Positions 1 to 11,631 of a DNA stretch of 64,000 nt are shown here, in pieces. The position numbers were made by a program, and so were the translations under genes. Numbering within the stretch: the first letter of the stretch is position 1; every line of letters begins with the position of its first letter. Under the pieces are notes generated by a model. That model was given only the letters and a program-made list of their open reading frames with translations. It had not been told where the DNA came from and ran no database searches. This DNA is from Aquatica leii (taxonomy: Eukaryota; Arthropoda; Insecta; Coleoptera; Lampyridae): contig CM069432.1 of assembly GCA_035610365.1 (NCBI GenBank), forward strand, positions 162,996,035 to 163,060,034, written 5' to 3'.

Positions 1-1039
1 TCAATTCGATTATTGAATTATATCGATTATGTCCAACACTAGATAATAGTCATCATAATCAATAATCACGCATGATCATGAACGTCATCTGACCTCTAAC
101 ATTGCGCGCAAAACTGAAATTCAAAACAAATTCTTAAAATATAATAAAAGTATGTATAGAATTTACTAATCTTACTAACTTAATGAAAATGAACTATGAA
201 AATTGCAATAAAAAAAATTAAATAAAGGTTTTTCAGTATTTGACATACATAAATATATCAATTTTAACGATATGAACAATCTTGAGTAAGTGCTATAATG
301 AAAAAAAAATACTGATGTAACAAGTTTAATAAAATAGTAGGTCAAATAAAATATAAATCTTATATCTTTGTTTGTTAATGTACGGAAAACCAACTTAATT
401 ATTTTTTTTGTTTTTATCGTTTTATTTGGTTTGCATTTTATAATAAAGTATTTTTTCCACTACTAGCTATGAAGTTGGCAATTATTACGTATAATAGTAG
501 GTCGTGAAATTGTACTTTTTTAAGCGCAGGTAAATAATATTTCATTATTAACTAGTAGTTAATAATGAACATATTTACATTTTCTGAAAATACTACAACA
601 GTTTCAAAGAAAAAAAGTTTACGAAACTGGGTACCAAGAGCAAGAGATTTTATTTAATGCTAATTTAAGTTTTCAAATCGCTCAATTGATAAATTAATTT
701 GATTTTAAAAAGTAAGTTATTTGAAGTTCGCGCTTAATTGAATGTGAATATTATTGAATTAAATATGTTTTAGATATAATCAATGCTTAAAATAATAATG
801 TTTTTAAACAATTTAAACAACTTTAGCAATAAAAACTTACGTTATCTGTTTTAATTTTTGTGTTTTAAATCACAATTAAGAATTACGTCAAAATTAATTC
901 TATTAAACTAATGACAACTGTCAGAATTACTGACTTGATTTTTAATTTAAAATTAACATCTTAAATTTTAAATTTGATTTAGTAACAGGTAGAAAGGTTT
1001 TAATATTTCTAGTAGTGGAAAAAATTGTATATATAACAC

Positions 1040-1140
1040 GGTTGAGAAGTTCATTATAACCTGCGCGATTTATATCCCTCGACGCTTCGCGTCTCGCGAT
1101 ATAATCTATCGCTTAGGTTATAATGATGCACTTCTCAACC
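1040..1140. repeat. Imperfect long hairpin with GC-rich cap
   Basis: Arms 1040-1076 and 1099-1140 are imperfect inverted repeats (GGTTGAGAAGT... against ...ACTTCTCAACC), extended outward by AT-rich partial matches. The apex 1077-1098 holds a nested GACGC/GCGTC stem, GC-rich against an AT-rich background. It lies about 150 bases before the first visible channel exon, so probably in an intron or 5' region. It may be a small foldback element; no transposase or clear target duplication is visible. Confidence 0.7.
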
Positions 1141-1288
1141 TTGATATATAATATACTATTTTTAACTCTGTCATTAATGTATTTCTAAATTTAAATCTAC
1201 TGTGCAATGTAATCTCAAAATATTTAATTGTAATTAGATATAGGTATTTCGTACATATTTAAATATGAAACATTCATTGCAATTGCAG

Positions 1289-2729
1289 GGTTGGCTTGGC
1301 TTTTGAAGATATTCTTCCAGAAGATAGATCGAGCTACGACAAAATGCGACCACCGAAAAAAGACGGTAAACCTACAATTGTATATTTTCATGTAACGGTA
1401 ATGGGATTAGACAGCATCGACGAAGGGTCAATGGTTGTTAAACGTAAATAACGTTACATATAGTTATAATCATTTTTTAGACCTATGCAGCCGATATATT
1501 CTTTGCTCAAACATGGAAAGATAATAGATTACGACTGCCAGAAAATATGACGTCAGAATATCGATTATTAGAAGTTGATTGGTTAAAAAATATGTGGAGG
1601 CCCGATTCGTTTTTTAAAAATGCGAAATCAGTAACTTTTCAAACGATGACGATTCCTAATCATTATCTTTGGTTGTATAAAGATAAAACCATTTTATATA
1701 TGGTTAAGTAAGTTTCTACAAAATTTTATTTAAGTAAATATTTTAAAGAAGTTTTTAGGTTGACCTTACGACTTTCTTGTGCAATGAATTTTATGATCTA
1801 TCCGCATGACACACAAGAGTGTAAACTACAAATGGAAAGTCGTAAGTCTTAAATTGTTTAAAAATAATTTTGAGCAAATGTAATGTTTTAGTTTCACATA
1901 CTACTGATGATATGATATTTCAATGGGACCCAGACGTGCCCCTTGTAGTAGATGAGAACATTGAATTGCCACAACTTGCGTTAGTAAAAAATTATACAGC
2001 CGATTGCACTCAAGTGTATTCTACAGGTAGACCTTTTCTATTATTAGATTACTTTTTAATTTGTTTGAATTGCAGGTAATTTTACGTGTTTAGAAGTCAT
2101 TTTTGTTTTAAAGAGGCGTTTAGGGTATTACTTATTTCACACGTACATTCCAACTTGCTTAATTGTTATTATGTCTGTAAGTTTGGTTTAGAGATTTTTT
2201 TTGTCCGATTACGTTTGTTTTTTACAGTGGGTGTCGTTTTGGATTAAACCAGAAGCGGCGCCTGCTCGTGTTACGCTGGGAGTAACTTCATTGTTGACAT
2301 TGTCAACGCAACATGCTAAAAGTCAAGCGGCACTGCCACCTGTTTCGTATTTAAAAGCAGTAGACGGATTTATGTCTGTGTGTACTTTGTAAGTGCACAA
2401 TTACAAATTACAAAGTAAAAATAGTAATCTATTTTAGATTTGTTTTTATGGCGTTGATGGAATACTGTTTAGTAAATATAGTGTTGGGAGATTCCGATGC
2501 TCCAAAACCACCTCTACCACCATCGAAAATGGAAACTATTTTTGATTTAGCGGGAAAAGAAAATACATTTTTATTAACTACAACACCTCGGCCAGTACCA
2601 ACTTTGACGCCTGCTCAAAAAGCACGCAATAGAGCTATTTATATAGATCGTTTTTCTAGAGTGTTTTTTCCATTGTTGTTTTTTGTTTTAAACGGTACAT
2701 ATTGGATTTTGTTTGCTGAATATATTTAA
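1289..2729 (+). CDS. pHCl: pH-sensitive Cys-loop chloride channel, 3' part (7 exons)
   Basis: This is the C-terminal 380 residues of a pentameric ligand-gated anion channel in the plasma membrane. Exons read from the sequence: 1289-1433, 1481-1707, 1759-1841, 1892-2026, 2076-2176, 2228-2388, 2438-2729; all junctions are GT-AG and the frame holds to the TAA. Visible parts: the Cys-loop (LSC, 13 residues, then C in PHDTQEC), a second cysteine pair (ADC...NFTC), M1 around YIPTCLIVIMSW, M2 starting PARVTLGVTSLLTLST (the PAR signature of anion channels), M3 around FVFMALMEYC, and a last helix after RAIYIDRFSRVFF. The IYIDR...NGTYW ending and the whole ligand-domain wording match, from memory, the Drosophila pHCl-1 protein, which is gated by extracellular pH. 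The M3-M4 loop is short. Signal peptide and first exons lie upstream, probably outside the window. Introns are only 47-51 bases. Confidence 0.93.
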
Positions 2730-4363
2730 ATATTATATCTTAGAATAGATTTTGGAACACCTGTAAAAATTGTGTAGTAATTTAGCAAAAGATAAATTTA
2801 GTTGGTTTGTGTTAGAATAAAATGTAAAAATATACGTTTGTGAACTATTATTTAACAAAAAATATTTGTATTAGTCATCAATGTATTAATGTTTTAATCT
2901 ACAAACCTAACATGTTTTTTTTATTACTAGATACGTAAAGTAACGATTAATAGAATTAAATAAATTTAAAAATATTTTACACTTATATTAGCAAGGTTTT
3001 TTTATCTGTGTTAATGTTAGACATTTTCATGCAACAATAACTAGAGTTCTATGAGCTTCAAATATAAACATTGTTTTTTGACGACAAAGCACAATGAGAA
3101 AACATAAATTTATAAAATTGTATTTCTTGTGCTAGGTTTTTGGCACATGCAAGCTTTAAACTTCATAAACATTTAAAGCAAAAGATGTTTGTAAAACAAG
3201 AGTAAATTTGTATAATTGATAAAAGCAGATTTAATAAAAGTGCTGCTACAAAATATTATTTAAAAAAACATAAAATACAATATAACCATAAACTTTGTAT
3301 CGATACTTACACTAACAATAAAGTTACTGTTATTGTTCCATCAAATAATTTAATTAATATTTATTTATTATTATTATTGTTACTATTACATTTTGTATTT
3401 GTCATTAAAATAATTGAAAATTACTCATTACAGTACATAAGTACAACAAACTTAATTTTTATTTAAGTTCACAAATTTAAACTTGCTAGACATGAAGAAA
3501 GTTTCAATTTCTTCCGTTAAGTTCGTGGCACAATTAAGTTTCTGATACGATTAATTGTACAACTTCTTGTGCAAACTAGTTTTTACAGTTTTTAACCCAA
3601 AGCACAGATCCTTTGTATGACACGACACAATTATTTCTGTGAAATAACTATATGAAAGGTCTCTTCTTATTGGCCGAAATTATTGCATAAAAAAATGCGG
3701 TAATTCGAATTCGGTTTCTAAAATAAATGTAAAAATTTAACTTTTTAGTGCATATATTTTTGTAATGTTAATTTTGAAATACGCAACAAAAGGCAACAAA
3801 TAACTACTTAGCGAGAACAATGGACACCTCGACAATTAAAAAATTATAATAAAATACACCGAATTAATACAAACTGAGACGTACAGAAACAGTGTAAATT
3901 AGCATCGGAAAATCACTCTGTCTCATTTTTTTTCATATGAGTGTACTACCATTTCTGATAATAACGTTTTTTAAAAATCATTTTTCACGTGTAAAATCGT
4001 GGGATTGCTAAAATCGATGTTCAGTGCTAACGCTGTATCTCTTTTTTTATGTTACAATAATATTTCTGATTCTTTACTTTTTATTTTATTTGACCCGTAT
4101 CTACAACATACATTGCACAATAAAAAAAAACTTTTTTAAATCAACAAAATAAAATTGTTTAACAACTATTTTATTTCTCACTCAACAAAAACACATTCAA
4201 TAAATATTTAAGAAAAAATATTGAATATTTATAAGATGTACAGGTTTCTACAAATAATGTTATATGAATGTTCTGCGAAGATTAAATGTCCCATTCAGTA
4301 TATATTGCAAATTGATATTCTGTGAATATACAAATTAAATTTAGTAATTGTGTATATAATATT
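2730..4363. other. AT-rich 3' flank of pHCl, nothing recognised
   Basis: This holds the 3' untranslated region of the channel gene (AATAAA at 2817-2822) and then AT-rich sequence with short TTA runs near 3358-3375. No reading frame with recognisable protein content was seen. Confidence 0.5.
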
Positions 4364-4490
4364 GAAACGTTCGAGAAATTATTCTCAAGTTCAAAAGCCT
4401 TCTCGAAGTTGTTATCCATTTTCCAGAACGTTCACCGAACAATGTGGAACATTCACAAACGTTCCCAGAATCCAAGTCGAGAAATAAATA
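4364..4490. mobile_element. LTR fragment (fossil) with heat-shock-element-like motifs
   Basis: About 125 bases closely match 7229-7330 (shared GAAACGTTCGA, CTCGAAGTTGTTAT, TTTTCCAGAACGTTCACCGAA). I read both as pieces of the same long terminal repeat family; this copy is a solitary fragment. GAA and TTC triplets alternate every five bases, including TTCcaGAAcgTTC, the arrangement bound by heat-shock factor. The LTR assignment rests on the repeat and on its neighbour at 6660-7640, so it is an inference. Confidence 0.5.
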
Positions 4491-5750
4491 ATTTATAGAT
4501 ATATTATTTCACAAAATGAACGGAAGCTTGAAACATGTTCTTCCAAGGTTTGAGGCGGTGCTTATGAAGAATGGTTAGTAACCTCGTAATCTCGTTGAAA
4601 GTAATGTCTACAATGCCAATGTTGCCAAATTTAACTAACTGTTCTGTTATAACGTAAGTTTGGTTGCCTATCTTGCAGGTCGCGCTTAAAAGTCTCCAAA
4701 AATTTGTTTGAGGCAGGTACACCAAAATAAATATAAAGCAAGACAGTTTTGTTGTGTATCTTAACAAAGCAAATCCACTGTTGTCTTTACAAATTCCTAT
4801 TCTTTTGTACGCGTTATTTTAATTAATGACTGTTTCAAAACCCCATTATTGATTGATTTTCCCAATGTTGGTGTTATTTTTCCGTGTTTAATTTTTATAT
4901 AGATCGCAATACTCTCTTTTCATGTATCGTATAACAATACCTACTTGTAAGATTAAAATAAAGTTTGGTAAAGTAAAGGTTTAAACTTAACTACGATAGT
5001 TAGTTGACCACATTAATTGATTGCGCTTCAGTATAGGCAAAAAAAGTAAACAAAAACGCAATCATACAGGCATACAAGTATTACATAAGTTGACTATCTT
5101 TAAGAATATATCAATTAACGATTTTGCTGACTAACGCATTTGTTACTTTTTTTCAGCAATTTCACCCGGTTCGTACATTTTTTTACAGATAAGTTTATTA
5201 GACTTTGAAAACTAAAAAAAAAATAAAATTTTTGTATAATTACGACACAAGGTAGACAATAGTATATTAAAAAACAAATGTCTTTTTGTCGCATGAAGAC
5301 CAAGTTTGCAAAAGCTTTCGGTATTTTGATGCCAACAAATCCCATCCCAAATATGAAAAATATTATAAGAGCAAATCTATTTCTAGAGGTGACAATTGCA
5401 CCGTTTACAATAAATTCACCATGCATAAGAATTTATTAAAAGTTTGTTCATTTTGTTCTAATTTATAAACTAAATTTACTGTAATGTCAAGTTAAATAGC
5501 TTCTATTAATCAAAAAATAAAGTTGAAGCATGCTGTAGTATATTTGGTTATGTTATGGTTTACTGTCAGATAGGGTTTACAGCAAGGTTTACAGTGTTGC
5601 AAACTTAAATTTATTTAATCATTAAGAAAGTCTCTTTTCGTGTTTACAGTATGGACATAAAGCTATAACCGTAGAAAAACAAAATAGTACAATATGAAGT
5701 AAAGTAAAAATCAAATAACCAATAATTAAAACTTCTAATTAACGTTTAAT
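4491..5750. other. Intergenic; contains one dispersed MITE-like repeat
   Basis: Within this AT-rich stretch, 4985-5110 is an inverted-orientation copy of 28601-28735 (shared wording around GATTGCGCTTCAGTA, AAAGTAAACA, ACATAAGTTGACTATCTT). The remaining frames, for example 4504-4767 on the minus strand and 5286-5468 on the plus strand, have no recognisable protein content. Confidence 0.55.
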
Positions 5751-5754
5751 ATTA

Positions 5755-6655
5755 AAGTGTGCGACATGTTTCGACCGAAACAATCAAAATTGAGGCCATC
5801 TTCAGGTAATAAATTACACTAAAAATAATAATTAAAATTAGTGTTAGATAGGTATAAAATTGACAAATTCAAAATTATTTTTAACAATCGATAGACCGAT
5901 AACATGAATATAAAAAATAATTTTTTTTTAGATAAACTTACCAATTAAAGTTAATTCATACTAGATGAAATTATTATAAATTATTTAAATATGCAAATTA
6001 CTTAACATAGTAACATAATTGAAAAGTGAAATTATTAAAATTGAAATTTTTATCAAATTTTTAAAAAACATGTGTTCGAAGTGGACATGTTGAATGCAAT
6101 GGAAAAGTTTATAAAATACTTGTAACTATTAATAAACATGGTGGGGATTATACTAAACTGTAAATCTAAAAACTAACAAAATATGTCAAATTATTAATAC
6201 TAGATGGAGCAGGTAAACATCAATATGATCAAGAATAGTTCAATTTCAAGTCAAAGAAATTAATTTGATCATTAATCAGATCAACTTTAGGTAAGGATTC
6301 AATGTAAAAATATTCTAAAATGTTGAGTCTATAACCTTGGTTCGATACAGGGTGGATCAAAGAAGCTGATTTAAATAAATGATCATTAGAAATTGCATGA
6401 AGTGAAAACGTAGATTTTATGGAAAAAAGGATCTGATTTGTATTTACTCGGATTAGATAAGTATCTTAAATGTTCCTTGAGTCTAATTTTGAAGGATCTA
6501 CATGTCCTACCTATATACTTCTTATTGCAAGAACAAACTATCTAATAAATACCCGATTTATTATTGATGTCGATAGGAGTTTTGGTATTATCAAATAACT
6601 GTTTAATATTAAGAGGACTAGAGTAACAAAGTAAATAGTGAGAATTTTATGAGCT
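5755..6655 (-). mobile_element. Penelope-like retroelement, 3' end with GIY-YIG endonuclease relic
   Basis: On the minus strand, about 6430-6570 encodes KSGIY, then CSCNKKYIGRTCRSFKIRLKEHLR, which carries the GIY and YIG motifs and the conserved Arg of the GIY-YIG endonuclease at the C-terminus of Penelope-like elements. The tail continues to about 5763, where the minus strand reads CTGAAGATGGCC ... GGTCGAAACATGTC, the hammerhead-like end wording typical of these elements. The frame is broken by stops and the reverse transcriptase part is absent: the element stops near 6655 where different repeat sequence begins. It is a 5'-truncated, inactive copy. Confidence 0.75.
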
Positions 6656-6659
6656 TATA

Positions 6660-7640
6660 CGGAGGTTCTGGAAAAGCTAGGTTCGGAGTTACCACCGAGG
6701 AACAACAAGACTTGTTCCAAACATAAAAAGATTACGTCATCGCACATTGCGTGAGCGAGGATCTTGACATGTTCAGAGGGGTTGCAGTCGTGTTGAATAA
6801 GAAGTTTGGGCAGCTAGATGAACTACGAAGACAGCAATCGGCACTCGGAAAAGTTAAAAGACTACGTGGTGACACACGCTTCGTTTTCTATCTGGTCACC
6901 AAGAAATACGAAAATCTCTGGCGAACATTGTGGAATCTCGAGAGGGAAATGGAGTTCCAACATGTCAAGAAATTGGCAGTACCTAAGTTTGGTTGTGGCT
7001 TAGATCAACTAATTTGGAGAGCAGTTCAAAACATGTTGGAGGTCGTCTTCCGAGGAACAAGCGTTCAAGTGTTGGTCTGTAGAAGAATAACGGGTCAGGA
7101 AAAGTCCATTGACTGTTACTTTTATGGCCAAGGAAGTTGCTGAAATGTAGAAAGCTGCCGCTATCGCCACGATCCTTTCTACCGGTGTCCTCCTGTTCTA
7201 GGACTTAACAGTCCTAAGAAGGGTACAGTGAAACGTTCGAAAAATTATTTTCAAGTTTAAGAGCCGTCTCGAAGTTGTTATCTATTTTCCAGAACGTTCA
7301 CCGAAGGATGTGGAACATTCGCGAACGTTTCGCCAAAATGTATAACTGCGGTGCAAACAAATCATAGGGCAGTTATTCCAGCAATTCGAAGACCACAGTG
7401 TTAAGAAGATTATTCAGGTTTAAATAAATAAGTAATTAACGCGTGTGTTCGAGATAAATATACGGAGTATAACTTTGTACGTGACTTTAAAGTAAACAAG
7501 TGTAACTATTTAGATAAATAGACGCAAACTTTATCTTTTGGCGAGTGTACTATATAAATTAGCGTGTTTGTATTAAATATCCTTAGATTTAATTAATTCG
7601 GTTAGTTTTAAACGTGTACATATTTTTAGTATAAATAAAT
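6660..7640 (+). mobile_element. LTR-element relic (fossil): macro-domain ORF and LTR-like segment
   Basis: 6735-7143 encodes a macro domain of the TARG1/OARD1 (ADP-ribose and O-acetyl-ADP-ribose hydrolase) type. Visible are DYVIAHCVSEDLDM, GVAVVLNKKFG, YLVTKKY, the hallmark VPKFGCGLDQLIW and VFRGTSVQVLV. In cellular relatives such domains remove ADP-ribose from proteins. About 90 bases downstream begins a segment (7229 onward) shared with 4364-4490, followed by LTR-like AT-rich sequence to about 7640. I infer that the macro ORF was the last gene of an LTR retroelement, but no gag or pol is visible here, so it could be a captured or unrelated gene copy. The relic is broken. Confidence 0.5.
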
Positions 7641-9484
7641 TAGTAATAATAAACGTTAAAATATTCAAATTTTTCATTAACATACTTAAAATATTTAATA
7701 AATAATGTACAAGTATTTGTAAGATATGCTGTGTTTATGCTCGTTAATTATACATTTGATTGATGCGTGTTTCAAATTATAGTTCATAATTAATGTTACT
7801 CGGTTATTTCTTTCGATGGTGCTTTATAACTTCTAAAAGTAATAGTAAAGCTAATTATTTAAGGATACAAATGTGTTACAGCACAAACCAAAAACTAATT
7901 TTCTCAAACGTAAGACTTTAAAATCCGTTTTTTGTTTCACACTTTTCCATGATTAAAAAAAAAAATTTATTTTTAAGAATTCCACACATATTTTTCGTCT
8001 CAATTAATTTGCTTCCAATTTGAGATTATTTCTTTTTTTGATAATAGCTATTAGTATTAACATTCATATCAGTATCGCAAACTAAGTAGTATCGTAGTAT
8101 GCTTTCTACAGCATTTAAATCAGTTTACTTGTTTGTTGGTTGCCCCAATTTTTCACAAATTATAAACATAACCTCCATGATAAAACTTACTAAAATAGAA
8201 TTGGGTATTTTTTCATTTAAATTTTACTTACCGCTTATGCTTTAATTAACACAATCACAAATAATATAATAAAATTTATCGGTAAATATAAATAGACTAG
8301 AATATAAGTTTAGTATATGAAACTGAATTACAGAATAACTATTGTAAAAAAAGCATAATTTTACTAGTTTTAGTGGTGCAATTATGATTTTCATTAAAAA
8401 ACTACTAAAATTTATGTAAATATAAGTGAAAAGTTAGAGAAATATTCACAACTAAATTTGCTAAACTAAAATATGAATCAAAGATCTTTAATTTAGACAT
8501 GTAACTTACTAAAAGTTAAAAATTACAAAAGTTTTTGCAAAGTGCATGCTTACATAATATTTATATTCAATAATTTTAGCACGTTCTGTAAATATACATA
8601 TAATGCTTTCTGAATATTTGTGAAATATACAATTAGAAATATTCATTAAACATGCATTAAATATTTCGAATGTATTTCGAATATTGGGAAAGTATTTTTA
8701 ATATACCATATCATACACATATATACACTGTTGTGGGTTATTTGGTAAATTCAATCTAGTATTTAGTAGATTTAACTTATCAGTCCATTGTTAATTCAAC
8801 GAAGAAAAAAATGTTAAATAGTTATGGAAGCATGAAAACAGTACTCTTTCTACAGTAATTGTTATTTCTAAATAATAATCGGTTGAGGACAAACATAGCT
8901 GTTACTTCTATGTATTAATGGCTAAACGGACCACGTCAATTAAGAATCAAATAAAAAACGTGGCAAGTTCAACAAAATATTGTATTTTGACAATAAATAA
9001 CTTTTTACCTACGCATTTTATTGCTCAACCAATTTTAACTATTTCAACTGCAGAAAATTGTTTAAAAGTACTACAAAATTGTTACGTAAGTAGAGAATTT
9101 CTTATTCTTTTGGCATTACTGTTCATACCCGCTTAAACCGTCAATAAAAACTACACATTACACAGTACCACACACAGTTCGTTGTTGTTGAAATCTAATG
9201 AATGTGAATGTGTAAGACTGTAAGTACAGTAGTAAAATGATTTCAGTTAATTTTATGCTAGTGCTATATTCTATCACAATGGAGAATTAAGCGATATGAG
9301 TAAGGATGTATAATAATACATCTGTAGTGGAACTATTTAACGAGAATAGAGAGAAACTTTTTTTCTACATTGAGACAATTTTGCGCTTCATACTATAATA
9401 GTGTCATTTGAAAGTTTCCGTGTGTATTTGGTTCTCTTTTGCTAGAAACATTGTTGGACGCCGCTTTATGTCTATTTTCTGTTT
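7641..9484. other. AT-rich intergenic, nothing recognised
   Basis: No protein-like frame or clear repeat structure was found. The short frame at 8918-9136 has no family resemblance and low-complexity composition. Confidence 0.5.
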
Positions 9485-10222
9485 ACAGGGTGTTAACAAA
9501 AAGTTTGTAAAATAATTAAAGAGTTAGTATTCTAAACCAAAACAAACAATAAAGTCTTGATAAACATGCAAAGTAACGGTTTGGGAGATAATTCACTTAT
9601 TTATTAAGTATACACAAAAAAAAATTCTGACAAAAACAAAAAAAACAGTGCCAGCTTTCTATTTCCAAACACGCACAACATTTTAGTCAGAAAAATATTC
9701 GAATTATTTTTAAAACCAATCAGAATTGGCTCAAATTTGTAGAAATTTTTGATTAATTCGTAGCTGCAGTTTCTTAAGGCTATTTAAAACAGTACCATAG
9801 ACTAATGTTTTTAAATATTTTCAAAGAAAGAAATGTAGAGGTGGGCTCCTTCCCACCCTTCTATGTTGAAAAGTTCTGTGTAAATGTTCTCTAATGGCAA
9901 TCGAAAAATGAGCTGGAGTGGAGATAAAACCACATTTGTTGCCTTTGGTCTAAAGGAATGCCGTGCAAAAGAAAGTAACTAGCGCATGTAGCTAGTTCTG
10001 CGTTAAAGTAAACTACTATATCAAACGAAAACTTGTGCACTTACAACAACAGTTAACCATGATAAAAAAAATGCAAATTTTGCAAAAAATAGGCAAAAAA
10101 AGAATAACATTCCATATCTCCAAAATCCGTACTTTGCGGACTCATGTTTATTAAAACTTTGGTTTATTTTAGTTCATACTACAACCTCCTTAAATATTTC
10201 ACACGTTTTTAACACCCTTTAT
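9485..10222. mobile_element. Non-autonomous mariner-type element
   Basis: The left end reads TA then CAGGGTGTTAACAAAA at 9485 and the right end reads TTTTTAACACCCTT then TA at about 10222. The terminal wording GGGTGTTAA is inverted at the two ends and flanked by TA, as for Tc1/mariner elements. The same wording, CAGGGTGTTACTAAA, occurs at 11632 beside the transposase relic, so that family is the likely source. No transposase is recognisable inside. Confidence 0.55.
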
Positions 10223-10442
10223 AACTCGTGGCATTCTCGTGAGATTGATCTTGTAAGATGTAGAAGAATGAGTAACTTCACATAGCTTTGGTATTACGCT
10301 GATTAATAAATATGCACATTTCTTGCAGATGAAGGTACTGATGACAAGGGTTCGCGAAATTTTAAGACAACCGCCGAACATTAAATAAAACTGCATCGTC
10401 ACTTTTTTTTAAAATTGATTAAAACAAGATTTTTTTTTAACA

Positions 10443-10591
10443 GTTTAGTGTACGGCCATAAAACTGTGCATAAATGGCTAGAAAGCAAGGCAGCTTTAAT
10501 TAAGAAAGAAAAAGGACGAACTAACAAAGAACAAGCAGCAACTACCTTACTAACAGCTGTCGAGAAACGTTTAATGGCCATAATGGGCTGA
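10443..10591 (+). CDS. Possible terminal exon, unknown protein
   Basis: A good acceptor (nine T, then AACAG) ends at 10442 and is followed by an open frame coding LVYGHKTVHKWLESKAAL, IKKEKGRTNKEQAATTLL and TAVEKRLMAIMG, then TGA at 10589-10591. The mixed charged composition looks more like coding than its surroundings. I do not recognise the family and cannot find earlier exons. It could equally be a transposon remnant. Confidence 0.25.
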
Positions 10592-11630
10592 AAGATAAGT
10601 ACTTCTAACAATAAGTCGTATTTACCTGACTAAACTATTTTGTATTATTTTATAACTGCAACATGTGTTTAAGTGTTTAGTTTATTTCTTGTATGTTATA
10701 CGTTATTTTATCTGTGCATTTTATTTGTCAGTTAACTAGCATGGAAACGCAAGCTGAAACCAATCAAGTCATTAAAAAGTTGCATTTTCATGATAGATAA
10801 CTGAAAGCTAAGTTAACAAACGCTGCAAATAGATTACTAGAATGAATATTTAATTTTTTATTTAACAGCAAATATGGTTGGTTAACGAGCTTGTAGACTA
10901 ACAAATATGCAAGTACAACAAAAAATGTACTTTAATCTAAAATATAGTTTGTTATTATCAACTATTGTTCAAATACTACGACAATTGTTGGACACCAATA
11001 AAACTGCGGTTTAACTAAACACGTACATTAGTCTAACAAGTGATTGTAGTTTCTAACAATATTTTATTTGAATTGCACTATAGCTTTGCATTTAGGAATC
11101 TTTTATTTTTTATTATTTGGCGCATTTTCATATCCTTTTTTTGTTATATTTTACCTATATTTTTCGTTCAGTGTATTACAGTCTAGTCTATACAAGGCGT
11201 ATCCGACTAACGGGTTGTTATTTTAACAGATAAAATTAGAGCATAGATACAAGCAAATAATATCAAAATAAAAGTTCCATTAAAACATTTAACAAAATTA
11301 TATTGTTTAACAAAATAAATCTTAAGGTGCAGACAGACCTATTGAATTAATGAGTTTTCTAAGGTTGTGTACACAACGAATAAAAATAAACTGTCTTAAG
11401 AAGTGTAAATTTCTTTTCCGCAATTGACCGACACCAAAAATAAATACAAAATAACGTTGGATAAAGTGTAGTTAAATCACTGTGTTTAAATTAAATTGCT
11501 ATTCTGTGCATTTTTTACTTTTCAAGAACAAGATAATACCTAAAAAATAACTATTTACAGTTGTTTAAATGTAATTGTAAAAATAAAATAAATATGTAAA
11601 CAAGTATGTTTGTAATGTTCAGCTACTAGC
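10592..11630. other. AT-rich intergenic, nothing recognised
   Basis: No coding-like frame, terminal repeat or tandem array was seen. Confidence 0.5.
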
Positions 11631-11631
11631 A

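Noticed and set aside
8918-9136. 72-codon frame with start codon
   Set aside because: No family resemblance, no neighbouring exons and composition like the background.
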